DNA of 64,000 bases. Source: Sulfurimicrobium sp031426915. Lineage in GTDB: Bacteria > Pseudomonadota > Gammaproteobacteria > Burkholderiales > Sulfuricellaceae. The position numbers and the translations under genes were made by a program. The notes under the pieces are model-generated. The model was given only the letters and a program-made list of their open reading frames with translations, did no database searches and was not told the DNA's origin. This document shows, piece by piece, positions 51,188 to 63,172 of the stretch. Location of the stretch: the NCBI GenBank assembly GCA_031426915.1, contig JASJPB010000017.1, forward strand, positions 1-64,000, written 5' to 3'. Position 1 is the stretch's first letter, and each line of letters opens with the position of its first letter.

Positions 51188-53323
51188 ATGGCTTTCAATT
51201 TGGCAAAAATGATGTTCTGGAAGCGCATGGGGAAAAGCGGGGGCGGCAGTGAAACCCCCCTGCACACCACCATGATCCTGCAGGGTCTACGCAACCTCTC
51301 CAGCAAGGAACCGGGAAGTGTCCCCCTGATTGGCCATCTGCCGATTGAAAAGCAGTACAAGATCACCGTTTCCACCATGGGGGTATTCCTTGTCCTTGCT
51401 GTCGCCAGCCTGATCTGGAATACGGTACGGGTGGGCCGCAACGCCGAATACGTGGCAATTTCCACCGAAATGCAGATGCTTTCGCAGCGAATTGCAAAAA
51501 GCGCGCAACAGGGCGCGCTGGGTAACACGGCTGCATTCAAGCAACTGGACGAAAGCGAAAAGCAGTTCGACAAGAGTTTCAAGAAACTGATGGTCGGCGG
51601 TGATGGCCTGCCCGCTTCACCGTCCTCGATCCAGCCGATTCTGAAGGAACTGGAAAAAAAATGGATCCCGACTGAAGCGGCTATTGATCTAATTCTGAAA
51701 CAGCAAAAGAAACTGGTGGAGTTGAACCGTAGCGTGGCCGCAATTAACACCAACAACATTCAACTGTTGGAGCTGTCCGAACAGATTGCCGGCCTGCTTA
51801 CTCAATCCGGCGCTCCACTGCGAGAAGTCTCCATCGCGTCCCAGTTGGTGATGCTGACCCAACGCCTGGCAAAAAACGCCAACACGCTGCTCGCGTCCGA
51901 CGTAATTGACCCGGAAGTCGCGTTCCTGCTGGGCAAGGATACCAACACCTTCCGCGAAATCATGGAGGGCTTGCTCAAGGGCAGCGAGGATCTTCGCCTG
52001 ATCGCGGTCAAGGACGCTGACACAAGGGAAAAACTGGACGAACTCAATGAAGCATTCCATGAGTTCTCCGATTACTCCAACAAGATTTTGCAAAACATGC
52101 AGGATCTGGTGAATTCGAAACAGGCAGGGCGCGCCATTTTCGTCGGTTCCGACGAACTTCTGGCAAACAGCCGCACGCTCGCGTCCAGTTACGAAAAAAT
52201 TGCCGGTGGAGCGGGCCTGCTGGTGCTGGCATTTGTCTACGGCCTGCTCGCCATTGGCGCATTGGTGATGCTGGGCATGATCAACGTGAACGATGCAAAA
52301 AAACGCGCGCTATTGAGCGAACGTGAGAACAAGGCCAACCAGGAAGCCATTCTCCGGCTGCTGAACGAAATGGGCGACCTCGCGGAAGGTGATCTGACCG
52401 TACGCGCCAAGGTGACCGAGGACATCACCGGCGCCATTGCGGACTCCATCAACTACACCATTGACGAACTACGCGGCCTGGTCACGGAAATCAACAAAAC
52501 CAGCGAGCAGGTGACTCATGCATCACGTCAGGCGCAGGACATTTCCAACGAACTCCTGGATGCTGCACAAAAGCAGTCCCAGGAAATCGAGGACACTTCC
52601 GCCCAAGTGTTACAGATGGCCCAATCCATTAACGAGGTGTCTGCCAACGCCGCCGAGTCCGCCCGTGTGGCACAGCAATCGCTGGATGCCGCGGAAAAAG
52701 GCACCACCGCCGTGCGCAACTCCATTACCGGCATGAACGAAATCCGCGAGCAAATCCAGGACACATCGAAACGCATCAAGCGGCTGGGCGAGAGCTCACA
52801 GGAAATTAGTGAAATCGTAGATCTCATTTCGGACATTACCGAACAGACCAATATTCTGGCGCTGAACGCAGCTATCCAGGCGGCATCGGCAGGCGATGCG
52901 GGGCGCGGCTTCACGGTGGTGGCGGAGGAAGTGCAGCGCTTGGCGGAACGTTCCGGCGAGGCGACCAAACAGATTTCTGCGATTGTGAAGACCATTCAGA
53001 CCGACACTCAGGATGCTGTGTCCGCGATGGAAAAGAGCACCCAGGGCGTGGTAGAGGGAGCCAAGCTGTCCGATGCGGCCGGCCAGGCGCTGAACGAAAT
53101 TGGCCAGGTATCGCGCAACCTCGCGGAACTGATCGATACCATTTCCCGCGCCACCCAGAACCAGGCACAGGCGGCCGGCATGGTGGCAAACAATATGCAG
53201 GACATCCAGAGCATCACCATCCAGACCACGGAAGGCACCAAGAAGACCGCCATCTCCGTGGGCGAATTGGCAACCCTGGCAACCGACCTGCGCGGTTCCG
53301 TAGCCGGTTTCAAACTTTCCTGA
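51188..53323 (+). CDS. pilJ: Methyl-accepting chemotaxis protein PilJ
   Basis: Membrane chemoreceptor of 711 aa for twitching. A first membrane segment (about 60-80) and a second near 345-365 (GLLVLAFVYGLLAIGALVML) enclose a periplasmic part with two PilJ-type four-helix modules (LSQRIAKSAQQG; LTQRLAKNANTL). A HAMP domain and the signalling hairpin with EQTNILALNAAIQAASAGDAG-type tip follow. I chose the ATG at 51188 after GGAGA; an ATG at 51173 is in frame. No adjacent pilK methyltransferase was found. Confidence 0.95.
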   Translation: MAFNLAKMMFWKRMGKSGGGSETPLHTTMILQGLRNLSSKEPGSVPLIGHLPIEKQYKITVSTMGVFLVLAVASLIWNTVRVGRNAEYVAISTEMQMLSQRIAKSAQQGALGNTAAFKQLDESEKQFDKSFKKLMVGGDGLPASPSSIQPILKELEKKWIPTEAAIDLILKQQKKLVELNRSVAAINTNNIQLLELSEQIAGLLTQSGAPLREVSIASQLVMLTQRLAKNANTLLASDVIDPEVAFLLGKDTNTFREIMEGLLKGSEDLRLIAVKDADTREKLDELNEAFHEFSDYSNKILQNMQDLVNSKQAGRAIFVGSDELLANSRTLASSYEKIAGGAGLLVLAFVYGLLAIGALVMLGMINVNDAKKRALLSERENKANQEAILRLLNEMGDLAEGDLTVRAKVTEDITGAIADSINYTIDELRGLVTEINKTSEQVTHASRQAQDISNELLDAAQKQSQEIEDTSAQVLQMAQSINEVSANAAESARVAQQSLDAAEKGTTAVRNSITGMNEIREQIQDTSKRIKRLGESSQEISEIVDLISDITEQTNILALNAAIQAASAGDAGRGFTVVAEEVQRLAERSGEATKQISAIVKTIQTDTQDAVSAMEKSTQGVVEGAKLSDAAGQALNEIGQVSRNLAELIDTISRATQNQAQAAGMVANNMQDIQSITIQTTEGTKKTAISVGELATLATDLRGSVAGFKLS

Positions 53324-53337
53324 GCAATCCATAACTC

Positions 53338-56300
53338 ATGAGCATTGAATTCGATACCGGCCCACTGACCTGGGTCAAGGGAGAAATTGACCAGGCGTTG
53401 CGACAAGCCAGTGAGAAACTGGCCCTGTTTGCGAATGACGCCTCCGACAACACCCCTCTGCGTCAGTGCCAGACCCATTTGCACCAGGTCAGCGGCGCCA
53501 TCCAGATGGTAGGCCTGGAAGGTGTGGCACGCTTCGGCGAGGGGATCGAAAAGCTGGTCGCAGCCCTGGAAAAACGCGAGGTTGCGATTTCCGGCACCAA
53601 CCTGGATCTCGTCAACCAGTCCATGTCCGCACTGTCCCAGTATCTTGAGGGCTTGCTCAATGGACAACCGGATCAACCGATACGTCTTTTCCCACAATAC
53701 CGGGCGCTGCTCCTGGCCCGTGGCATAGAAAAAACCAGCGAAAGCGAATTGTTTTTCCCTGATCTTTCGATCCGTGCGCCCAAAAGCCTGCCCAGCCTAC
53801 AAATCAGCGCGCAGGAATTGCCTGGCTTCCTCAAGAAGGAACGCGCCCGTTACCAACGCGGACTGCTGGGTTTTCTGCGCAACACGGATGATGCCGCTTC
53901 ACTGCAAGCCATGCGTGACGCACTGGCCGCCATTGAGCAAACCCAAACCGTACCAGCCAACCGCACTTTCTGGTGGTCGGCGGTTGGAATGGTCGAAAGC
54001 CTGCTGCACAAAGGCCAGGAAACCAACCTCCTTGTAAAGCAATTGTGCGGCGGAATCGACCAGCAAATTCGTCGTCTTGCCGAGGGGTCGCCCAAAGTGG
54101 CGGAACGCTTGCTGCGCGATGTGCTGTATTTTATCGCCCGCAGCAAACCTGTGGCCGAAAGGGTGGGACAAATCAAGGATTTGTTCGAACTGGATGCCTA
54201 CGTCCCTCAGGTGCTTGATAGCGAACATCAGGCGGAACAGGAAAGGCGGCTGCCGCTGCTGCGCGAGTTGCGCGACATCATTGCCCCGGCCAAGGATGCC
54301 TGGCTCAAATTCACATCGGGCAGCACCGACAACCTCTCGAACTTCCGATCCCAACTCAAACGTCTGGTGGAAAAAGCCTCAGCGCTGGAAAACCCCCCTC
54401 TCAACCAATTGCTGCAACAAATTGAAGCGGGTGCCACCGAACTTTCCAGCAACCCCGGCGAATTAAACGAAATGGTGGCAATGGAAATGGCCACCACCAT
54501 CCTACTGGCAGAAAACACCCTGGAAAACTACCGTGGCGCCACGGATGAGTTCAGGCGTCAGGCGGAAGTTCAATCGAGACGCCTGCAAGCCAGCCTGCAG
54601 GGAAAACTGGACGAAGTCGAAATCACCGACATTCCGCTGCTGGATGAAATGTCGCGCCGAGCCCAGGAAAAATTGCTACTGGCGCAAGTTGGCCAGGAAA
54701 TCCAGTCCAACTTGCAGCACATCGAGCAGGTACTGGACACTTTCTTCCGCGACACTGCCAAGCGCGATGAATTGCCGGGCCTGAAACCATTCCTGAAGCA
54801 AATTTACGGCGCCCTGAAAATCCTCGAACTGGAACCTGCCGTCGAACTGCTGAATGAGTGCGAGCGCCTGATAGACGGCTTCTGCCAGTCCGGTTACGAA
54901 CCGCAACAGGAGCAACTGGAACAGGTGGCGGAAGGACTGAGCAGCCTTGGCTTCTATGTCGAAGCCATCCAGCGCGGCCGCACGGACGCGGTTCAAATTC
55001 TGAAATCCGCGCTGACTCACCTCAAGCCAGCGGCAGAAGAGATTGCAATTGCGCCCGAAAACGAGACCACCGCGGAAGAACCCGCTATCAGCATCGAGGC
55101 TGGTCTGGAAGATCAAAAGCAGCAGATCCAGGTCTTGCTGCAGCAGTGGCAGCAAGATCCTTCCAACGACCAAGTCAGGGACAGCCTCCAGCAACAACTT
55201 GCCAGCCTGCAACAAGACGCCGATCTGATTGCGGACGCCGATCTGAAAGCGCTGGCGACTGAGGCCAGACGTCTTCTGGAACAGTCCTCCGCTCCAACAG
55301 CCGAACTGGCGGAGGCCACAGCCATCCTGGCCGCCCCCAGAATGGCTGTGGCGGCACCCTCGGCCGAGACTGCGCGTCTTGCCAACGAGGCGGATGAAAC
55401 AATCGATGCCGAAATGCTCGAAATCTACCTGGAAGAGGCTGAAGAGGTTCTTTCCTCGGTGAACGAGAACCTGGAGCTTTGCCACGATCAGCCCAACGAC
55501 AAGGAAGCCCTGACCACCCTGCGCCGCAGTTTCCACACCCTCAAGGGCAGTGGCCGCATGGTAGGGCTGTGGGAATTGGGCGAAGTTGCCTGGGCCATCG
55601 AACAGGTAATGAACAAGTGGTTGCAGGAAGAAAAAAATGCCACGCCGGAACTGCTCGCCCTCCTCGGCCAAGCGCATGAGCACTTTGTTGGCTGGGTTGC
55701 AGGACTCAAAGCCAGCGGATCGGTTCAGGTAAATGCAGCCAACCTGCTGGCTGAGGCAGAACGGCTAAGAACCGGCGCCATTGCGGCATTACTCCCCCTG
55801 ACGCCAGCTGAGGTCGTCCAGGAAGCCATACCAGAAGAAGAGGCTGTCGTCCCCGAGCCGGAAGTGACGGCCCATGAGGAAATAGCCAGCCGAGAGGAGG
55901 CGCTTCAAATAGCCGCAGGCGAGGCCCAGGCCAAGGTGCCCGAGGACAGGCTGGAAATTCTCTTGGAAAGTGGCGCTGAGCCACTGGCCGAGGATGAAAT
56001 ACCAGTGCAGACAATCGATATCGAATTGCCCGCAGAGGAAACACTTCTTGAGTTGCCGCCCTCAACCGATGAAGAGCCATCGGTGGAAATGCCCCCGGTC
56101 CTCCCGCCTGAAATTGGCCTGGAAGAAATCGTACTCGAATTGCCCGAATCCGCAACTGGCCCGGAGCAGGAAATCCCTTCCGGGATCAGCAACCCATGGG
56201 CAGCAGAGGCCCTGCCGGAGTTGATCACGGAACAGGCGGCAACTGAAGGCTCGACCATCGAAAGTACGCTGGCAGCGCCAGGCATTGAAGAAGAAATCAG

Positions 56301-59229
56301 CCTCGCCCCCATTACAGAAACGCCAGAATCCGGAATCGTAAAAGAAGAGATCGCGGAAGAAACGGCAGCGGATACCACCGAACATGCCCGGGCACAGCGA
56401 CCTGACGAGGAGGCAGCGCAACCAGAATCCACTCCTGTAGCGGAAGCACCCGAAGAAGACCTTGAAATCAAGGTGGGTCAGGTCACCCTGCCCGCTGCCC
56501 TGTTCCACATTTTCATCAACGAAGCCAGGCAGCATCTGGCTACGCTGCGGCAGCATTGCGACACACTTGGCCAACATCCGGACATGCCGGTGCAGCACGA
56601 TTTCATGCGTGCCGCACATACCCTGTGCGGCATTTCCCGCACCGTGGGCTTCCCTGCCATAGCCGAACTGGGCTTTCCTCTGGAGCTATGGCTCCAGGAG
56701 TTGCTGCAGCATCCGTCCCCGGTCACAGACAAACAACTCAAACTCATGGGCGACGCCATCTCCGCCCTGAGCAAAATGATTGAAACCATCGGTGACCACA
56801 AGTCGCCCAAACCGGCCAAACCGCTGGTTCGTTCCTTGCAGGCCATGCTGAACAAGGCCCAGGCGGAAAGAGAGCCGATCCCGTCGAGCGTGGAGACTAC
56901 TCCCCCCCCGGTAACGCCTCAATTGCCCAGCGAGGAATCACCCCAGGTTAAACCCTCTGTGCCAGCCACTGAGCCCGGACGGGAGCGTCGTGCCATCCGC
57001 GACGATATTGATGCCGAACTGTTGCCGATCTTCCTCGAAGAAGCCCAGGATCTGTTCCCCCTAGTAGGGGGGCAATTGCGGGCCTGGCGCGCCAACTCGT
57101 CCGACAGTCACGCCTCGGATAGCCTGCAACGCGCGCTCCACACCATCAAGGGTAGCGCCCGCATGGCCGGCGCCATGCGCCTGGGTGAACTCACCCACAA
57201 CATGGAAGCGCAAGTCTTGGCGGCCATCGAGTCCGGCCATCTCCCACCGGATCTATTTGACACCCTGGAAGGCGAGTTCGACCGCATGGGCGACGTGCTG
57301 GAGCAACTCCGCCACGGCCCACAGCCGGAGCCGGTTGCCGCTCCCCCTTCCAGCGAGGCCGCTGCGACAGAAAAGTCCATTACCACGGTTGCAACGCTCG
57401 CCACAGAAGCCGAGGCCCCGGTCAAGGCTATGCTGCGCGTGCGTGCGGATCTGGTAGACAAGATGGTAAACGAAGCAGGCGAAGTGAGTATCGCGCGCTC
57501 CCGCATCGAAGGGGAAATGCAGAATTTCAAACGCTCCCTGCTGGATCTGACGGAAAGCATCAACCGTATGCGCAACCAGCTGCGCGAGATCGAAATTCAG
57601 GCGGAAAGCCAGATGCAGTCGCGCCAGTCTCTCGCCAGGGAATCACACGAAGAATTCGACCCGCTGGAATTCGACCGCTTCACCCGCCTTCAGGAAGTGA
57701 CGCGGATGATGGCCGAAAGCGTCAACGACGTTGCCAGCGTGCAGCACAACCTGCTCAAAAATCTGGACGAAACGGAAGCTGCGCTGCTGGCCCAATCGCG
57801 CATGACCAAGGAGCTGCAACAGGAACTGCTGCGCACCCGCATGGTGCCTTTGGGCAGCATTTCGGAACGGCTCTACCGCATTGTGCGCCAAACTTCGAAA
57901 GAACTCGGCAAACGAGCCACTCTGGACATCGTTGGCGAACAGGTGGAGCTGGACCGTAGCGTGCTGGAAAAAATGACGGCCCCGTTCGAGCACCTGCTGC
58001 GCAACGCCATTGACCATGGTCTGGAAACAGTCCAAGAGCGTCTCGCCACAGGTAAGGATGAGGCTGGCGCCATCGAGCTTCAAGCCCGTCAGGAGGGCAA
58101 TGAGATCCTGCTCACCCTGCGCGATGACGGACGCGGCATCAATCTGGACAGCATCCGTGCCAAGGCTGTGGAACTGGGCCTGCTGGCACCCGACAGCGAG
58201 GTCGCTGCGGCCCACCTGATGGAGTTGATTTTCAACTCAGGATTTTCCACGGCTGCTGAGGTGACCCAGGTTTCCGGCCGTGGCATCGGCATGGACGTGG
58301 TACGCAACGAAATCGCCAGCCTCGGCGGCCGCGTGGAAATGACTTCGGAAACAGGCAAGGGCACGACATTCAGCATCTATCTGCCGCTCACCCTGGCGGT
58401 AACCCAGGCAGTGCTGGTTCGTTCCGGCACGGGCGTCTATGCCCTGCCTTCAACCATGGTGGATCAGGTACAGGAACTGAAAGCGGATGCCTTGGCTGGG
58501 GTATATCAAAAACAGGAAATAATATGGCAGGGCAACCACTACCCGCTGCATTATTTTCCGCGATTATTGGGGGATCAGGAATCAGCCCCTGTAGTGCAGC
58601 GCTATTCCACCATCATGCTGCTTCACAGCGGCGCGCAGCGCGTGGCAATCCACGTCGACGAACTCATCGGAAACCGCGAAATCGTGGTCAAGAACATCGG
58701 CCCTCAATTGGCCCGCGTACCGGGTGTGGCCGGAGCCACCGTATTGGGTAACGGCAAGGTGGTGCTGATTTTGAACGCCGTGCATCTTGCACAGCGTCAT
58801 GGCATACCCACGCTGCTCGCGCAGCGCACCAATGTGGAACAACTTCCCGCAGCAATGCCGGTCATCATGATCGTCGACGATTCCCTCACTGTGCGCAAGA
58901 TCACCAGCAAGCTGTTAACCCGTGAAGGATACCAGGTGGTTACCGCCAAGGACGGCGTGGATGCCTTGCAGGCGCTGGAAGATGTGACACCCCTGGTCAT
59001 GCTGGTAGACATCGAAATGCCGCGCATGGATGGCTTCGAACTGACCAAGAATGTGCGCGGCAATGCCAAGACTGCCAACATTCCGATCATCATGATCACC
59101 TCGCGCACAGCTGAAAAACACCGCAATTATGCGCAGGAACTGGGTGTCAACGTGTATCTCGGCAAGCCATATCAGGAAGAGGAACTGCTGGGGTATATCG
59201 CTGGGTTCGTCAAAGGCAGTCTGCACTGA
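53338..59229 (+). CDS. chpA: Pil-Chp hybrid histidine kinase ChpA/PilL with receiver domain
   Basis: Very large CheA-type kinase (1963 aa) for the pilus chemosensory system. HPt-like modules carry His49 (LHQVSGAIQM), His733 (FHTLKGSGRM), His1094 (AHTLCGISRT) and His1268 (LHTIKGSARM); a fifth, near 487, has Lys instead of His. An acidic Glu/Pro-rich linker spans about 825-1040. The CheA core has a coiled-coil dimerisation region (about 1365-1500), ATP-binding N box NAIDHG (1556-1561), DDGRGI (1596-1601) and GRGIGMD (1647-1653), then a CheW domain. A C-terminal receiver has Asp1847/1848, phospho-acceptor Asp1891 and Lys1943. P. aeruginosa ChpA is longer (about 2,480 aa) with more HPt modules. 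Confidence 0.95.
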   Translation: MSIEFDTGPLTWVKGEIDQALRQASEKLALFANDASDNTPLRQCQTHLHQVSGAIQMVGLEGVARFGEGIEKLVAALEKREVAISGTNLDLVNQSMSALSQYLEGLLNGQPDQPIRLFPQYRALLLARGIEKTSESELFFPDLSIRAPKSLPSLQISAQELPGFLKKERARYQRGLLGFLRNTDDAASLQAMRDALAAIEQTQTVPANRTFWWSAVGMVESLLHKGQETNLLVKQLCGGIDQQIRRLAEGSPKVAERLLRDVLYFIARSKPVAERVGQIKDLFELDAYVPQVLDSEHQAEQERRLPLLRELRDIIAPAKDAWLKFTSGSTDNLSNFRSQLKRLVEKASALENPPLNQLLQQIEAGATELSSNPGELNEMVAMEMATTILLAENTLENYRGATDEFRRQAEVQSRRLQASLQGKLDEVEITDIPLLDEMSRRAQEKLLLAQVGQEIQSNLQHIEQVLDTFFRDTAKRDELPGLKPFLKQIYGALKILELEPAVELLNECERLIDGFCQSGYEPQQEQLEQVAEGLSSLGFYVEAIQRGRTDAVQILKSALTHLKPAAEEIAIAPENETTAEEPAISIEAGLEDQKQQIQVLLQQWQQDPSNDQVRDSLQQQLASLQQDADLIADADLKALATEARRLLEQSSAPTAELAEATAILAAPRMAVAAPSAETARLANEADETIDAEMLEIYLEEAEEVLSSVNENLELCHDQPNDKEALTTLRRSFHTLKGSGRMVGLWELGEVAWAIEQVMNKWLQEEKNATPELLALLGQAHEHFVGWVAGLKASGSVQVNAANLLAEAERLRTGAIAALLPLTPAEVVQEAIPEEEAVVPEPEVTAHEEIASREEALQIAAGEAQAKVPEDRLEILLESGAEPLAEDEIPVQTIDIELPAEETLLELPPSTDEEPSVEMPPVLPPEIGLEEIVLELPESATGPEQEIPSGISNPWAAEALPELITEQAATEGSTIESTLAAPGIEEEISLAPITETPESGIVKEEIAEETAADTTEHARAQRPDEEAAQPESTPVAEAPEEDLEIKVGQVTLPAALFHIFINEARQHLATLRQHCDTLGQHPDMPVQHDFMRAAHTLCGISRTVGFPAIAELGFPLELWLQELLQHPSPVTDKQLKLMGDAISALSKMIETIGDHKSPKPAKPLVRSLQAMLNKAQAEREPIPSSVETTPPPVTPQLPSEESPQVKPSVPATEPGRERRAIRDDIDAELLPIFLEEAQDLFPLVGGQLRAWRANSSDSHASDSLQRALHTIKGSARMAGAMRLGELTHNMEAQVLAAIESGHLPPDLFDTLEGEFDRMGDVLEQLRHGPQPEPVAAPPSSEAAATEKSITTVATLATEAEAPVKAMLRVRADLVDKMVNEAGEVSIARSRIEGEMQNFKRSLLDLTESINRMRNQLREIEIQAESQMQSRQSLARESHEEFDPLEFDRFTRLQEVTRMMAESVNDVASVQHNLLKNLDETEAALLAQSRMTKELQQELLRTRMVPLGSISERLYRIVRQTSKELGKRATLDIVGEQVELDRSVLEKMTAPFEHLLRNAIDHGLETVQERLATGKDEAGAIELQARQEGNEILLTLRDDGRGINLDSIRAKAVELGLLAPDSEVAAAHLMELIFNSGFSTAAEVTQVSGRGIGMDVVRNEIASLGGRVEMTSETGKGTTFSIYLPLTLAVTQAVLVRSGTGVYALPSTMVDQVQELKADALAGVYQKQEIIWQGNHYPLHYFPRLLGDQESAPVVQRYSTIMLLHSGAQRVAIHVDELIGNREIVVKNIGPQLARVPGVAGATVLGNGKVVLILNAVHLAQRHGIPTLLAQRTNVEQLPAAMPVIMIVDDSLTVRKITSKLLTREGYQVVTAKDGVDALQALEDVTPLVMLVDIEMPRMDGFELTKNVRGNAKTANIPIIMITSRTAEKHRNYAQELGVNVYLGKPYQEEELLGYIAGFVKGSLH

Positions 59230-59234
59230 CGCGC

Positions 59235-59267
59235 GGGTAAGGTGGAAAAGCGTAGCGTAGCTTACCC
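59235..59267. repeat. Short inverted repeat between chpA and uppP
   Basis: GGGTAAG (59235-59241) and CTTACCC (59261-59267) bracket GCGTAGCGTAG-like direct repeats. Read on the minus strand, GTAGGGTGGGTAAGC resembles dispersed intergenic repeats common in Beta/Gammaproteobacteria. It could serve as a weak bidirectional terminator between the convergent chpA and uppP genes, but no T-run is present. Confidence 0.4.
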
Positions 59268-59284
59268 ACCCTACTCCCTGGGCG

Positions 59285-60109
59285 TCAGGCCGATGTCCAG
59301 TTCACCACACCCGTATAAGCCGTCGCCAATACCACCACGCCAAATACGATGCGATACCAGGCAAATACCGAAAAGTCGTGTCTGGAGATAAAGCGCAGCA
59401 AGCCTTTCACCGCCACAAAGGCGCTCACGAAGGACGCCACGAAACCCACCGCGAACAAGCCAAGATCATCCGCCTGCAACAAGTCGCGGTGCTTGTAGAG
59501 ATCGTAGAGCGTCGCCGCAATCAGGGTTGGAATGGCGAGAAAGAAGGAAAACTCGGTGGCGGCACGGCGCGACAAGCCAAAAAACAGTCCACCGATGATC
59601 GTCGCGCCGGAACGCGATGTACCAGGTATCAGCGCCAGTGCCTGAGCGAAGCCGATTTTCAGGGCATCGCGCCAGTCCATCTCATCCACGTCCTGAATAC
59701 GAATCGTATGCTGCCTGCGTTCCGCCCAGAGGATCAACACGCCGCCGACGATGAAGGCCAGCGCCACTGGAACCGGATGAAACAGATGGGCCTTGATCGC
59801 CTTGGCGAATAGCAGGCCCAGTACCGCAGCAGGCAGAAAAGCCACCATGAGGTTGGTCACGAAACGCCGCGCCAGCGCATCGCTCCGCACCCCCCGCGCC
59901 ACCCCCCACAACCTAACCCGGTATTCCCAGCATACTGCCAGAATGGCGCCGGACTGAATCACAATTTCGAACAGCTTGCCCTTGTCGTCATTAAAATCCA
60001 GCAGGTCGCCTACAAGAATCAAATGGCCGGTACTGGAAATGGGTAGAAACTCGGTCAGGCCCTCGACCACGCCCAGTATCAGTGCCTTGCATAACAGGAT
60101 GATATCCAA
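59285..60109 (-). CDS. uppP: Undecaprenyl-diphosphatase
   Basis: Inner-membrane phosphatase (BacA type, 274 aa) that recycles undecaprenyl diphosphate, the lipid carrier of cell-wall synthesis. EGLTEFLPISSTGHLIL (near residue 16-32) contains the catalytic Glu-rich region and PGTSRSGATI (near 171-180) the phosphate-binding Arg/Ser loop. About seven membrane segments. Seven bases after the thiC stop, so it may be read from the thiC transcript. Confidence 0.96.
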   Translation of the reverse strand: MDIILLCKALILGVVEGLTEFLPISSTGHLILVGDLLDFNDDKGKLFEIVIQSGAILAVCWEYRVRLWGVARGVRSDALARRFVTNLMVAFLPAAVLGLLFAKAIKAHLFHPVPVALAFIVGGVLILWAERRQHTIRIQDVDEMDWRDALKIGFAQALALIPGTSRSGATIIGGLFFGLSRRAATEFSFFLAIPTLIAATLYDLYKHRDLLQADDLGLFAVGFVASFVSAFVAVKGLLRFISRHDFSVFAWYRIVFGVVVLATAYTGVVNWTSA

Positions 60110-60116
60110 AAGCTAA

Positions 60117-61955
<1,839 letters not shown>

Positions 61956-62000
61956 TACGGAAAACTCCTCAGGGAACGCAAGGAGCATTGTGACTAACAA

Positions 62001-62084
62001 CGCTTCCCTGCGGCGGCATTATCCGCGTCAGGTTCGAAGGGTCTCTCTCACCCGGCACAACGTATGCCAGGACCCCTAGCTGTC
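62001..62084 (-). ncRNA. TPP riboswitch (THI element) of thiC
   Basis: On the minus strand the leader contains AGGGGTCC, CCGGGTGAGAGAGACCCTT, GAACCTGACGCGGATAATGCC and GCAGGGAAGCG, in this order, which are the conserved P2/P4 helices and loops of the TPP aptamer (including the CTGAGA-like and ACCTGA boxes). It lies 46 bases upstream of the thiC ATG, close enough to act by hiding the ribosome site GAGGAG. No obvious intrinsic terminator is seen between it and the gene, so translational control is likely. Confidence 0.93.
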
Positions 62085-62173
62085 AAGCCTGTTTTAGTAG
62101 GCTCTAATAGTGTTAAGCTACTGGAATTGTGAAATAATTGCAAGCAACGATGGATTTATACACGGGGATTGCT

Positions 62174-62827
62174 ATGGATATCGAACAAGCGCGATTCAAT
62201 ATGGTGGAGCAGCAAATCAGGACATGGAACGTGCTGGATCAGCATGTGCTCAACCTGCTGCTGGAAATGCGGCGCGAGGACTTTGTGCCCCCGGCCTACC
62301 GCAACCTGGCTTTTATCGACATGGAAATCCCCCTCGGCCACGGAGAGCTTATGCTGCCCCCGAAACTCGAAGGGCGCATCATCCAGGAACTGGCCATCAA
62401 GAAAACCGACAAGGTGCTGGAAGTGGGCACCGGCAGCGGCTACATGACCGCGTTGCTGGCACGCGCAGCGCACCATGTCTACAGCGTCGAGATCGTACCC
62501 GAGTTCAAGGCCCAAGCTGCGGAAAAGCTCCAGGCTCACGGCGTGCACAATGTCACGCTTGAAGAGGGCGATGCGTCCCATGGCTGGGACCATCGCGGCC
62601 CGTACGATGTCATCGTGCTCACCGGCTCGGTCCCCGTTCTGCCGGACGCATTTGCCGCCGAGCTCAATCCCGGTGGGCGCATGTTCGCCGTGGTAGGCGA
62701 CGCCCCGGCAATGGAAGGGAAACTGCTGACCTGTCTCGGCAAAGGCGTTTGTCAGGTGAAAGACTTGTTCGAGACCTGCGTTCCTCCGCTACGCAACGCA
62801 CTTCAGCCTCAACGCTTCATTTTCTGA
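62174..62827 (+). CDS. pcm: Protein-L-isoaspartate O-methyltransferase family protein
   Basis: SAM-dependent methyltransferase of 217 aa that repairs isoaspartyl residues or a close relative. Motif I VLEVGTGSGYMTALLA near residue 78, REDFVPPAYR and the substrate-loop-like MEIPLGHGELMLPPKLEGRI. YSVEIVPEF gives the acidic end of strand 2. The ATG at 62174 follows GGGGA by six bases. It begins the cluster pcm-rhodanese-tolC, which is found together in many Betaproteobacteria; the substrate in that setting is not established. Confidence 0.92.
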   Translation: MDIEQARFNMVEQQIRTWNVLDQHVLNLLLEMRREDFVPPAYRNLAFIDMEIPLGHGELMLPPKLEGRIIQELAIKKTDKVLEVGTGSGYMTALLARAAHHVYSVEIVPEFKAQAAEKLQAHGVHNVTLEEGDASHGWDHRGPYDVIVLTGSVPVLPDAFAAELNPGGRMFAVVGDAPAMEGKLLTCLGKGVCQVKDLFETCVPPLRNALQPQRFIF

Positions 62828-62833
62828 TCAAAC

Positions 62834-63157
62834 GTGAAACAGTTACACCCCGTCGGCCTGAAGGAATGGCTGGACGACTCTGCGCGCAGGCCCCCTCTGC
62901 TGGTGGACGTTCGTGAAAGCTGGGAATTCAGGTACTGTCACATTGAAGGATCTATCCTGCTTCCGCTGGGTCAGATCCCCACTCGCTTGAGCGAACTGGA
63001 ACCAGATGGGGAGTTCGTCATGATTTGCCATCTTGGTGTGCGCAGTTATCGGGCCGGTCTGATTCTCGATCAAGCCGGCTTCAGCAATGTATACAACTTG
63101 CAAGGCGGAGTAGAAGCCTGGGCACGGGATGTCGACCTCTCCATGCGCAAATACTAA
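62834..63157 (+). CDS. Single-domain rhodanese-like protein
   Basis: Cytoplasmic sulfurtransferase-like protein of 107 aa. The fold shows LLVDVRESWEFRYCHIEGS, the active loop CHLGVRS with Cys65, and YNLQGGVEAWARDVD. GTG start at 62834, six bases after pcm. The sixth loop residue differs from the glpE type (CxxGxRS), as common for this subgroup. Its link to the downstream TolC protein is only by position. Confidence 0.93.
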   Translation: MKQLHPVGLKEWLDDSARRPPLLVDVRESWEFRYCHIEGSILLPLGQIPTRLSELEPDGEFVMICHLGVRSYRAGLILDQAGFSNVYNLQGGVEAWARDVDLSMRKY

Positions 63158-63172
63158 ACCGGACTATTCGCG

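Noticed and set aside
54676..55683. Minus-strand open frame of 335 codons
   Set aside because: Antisense to the well-supported chpA gene; product is Leu/Gln-rich with no family features.
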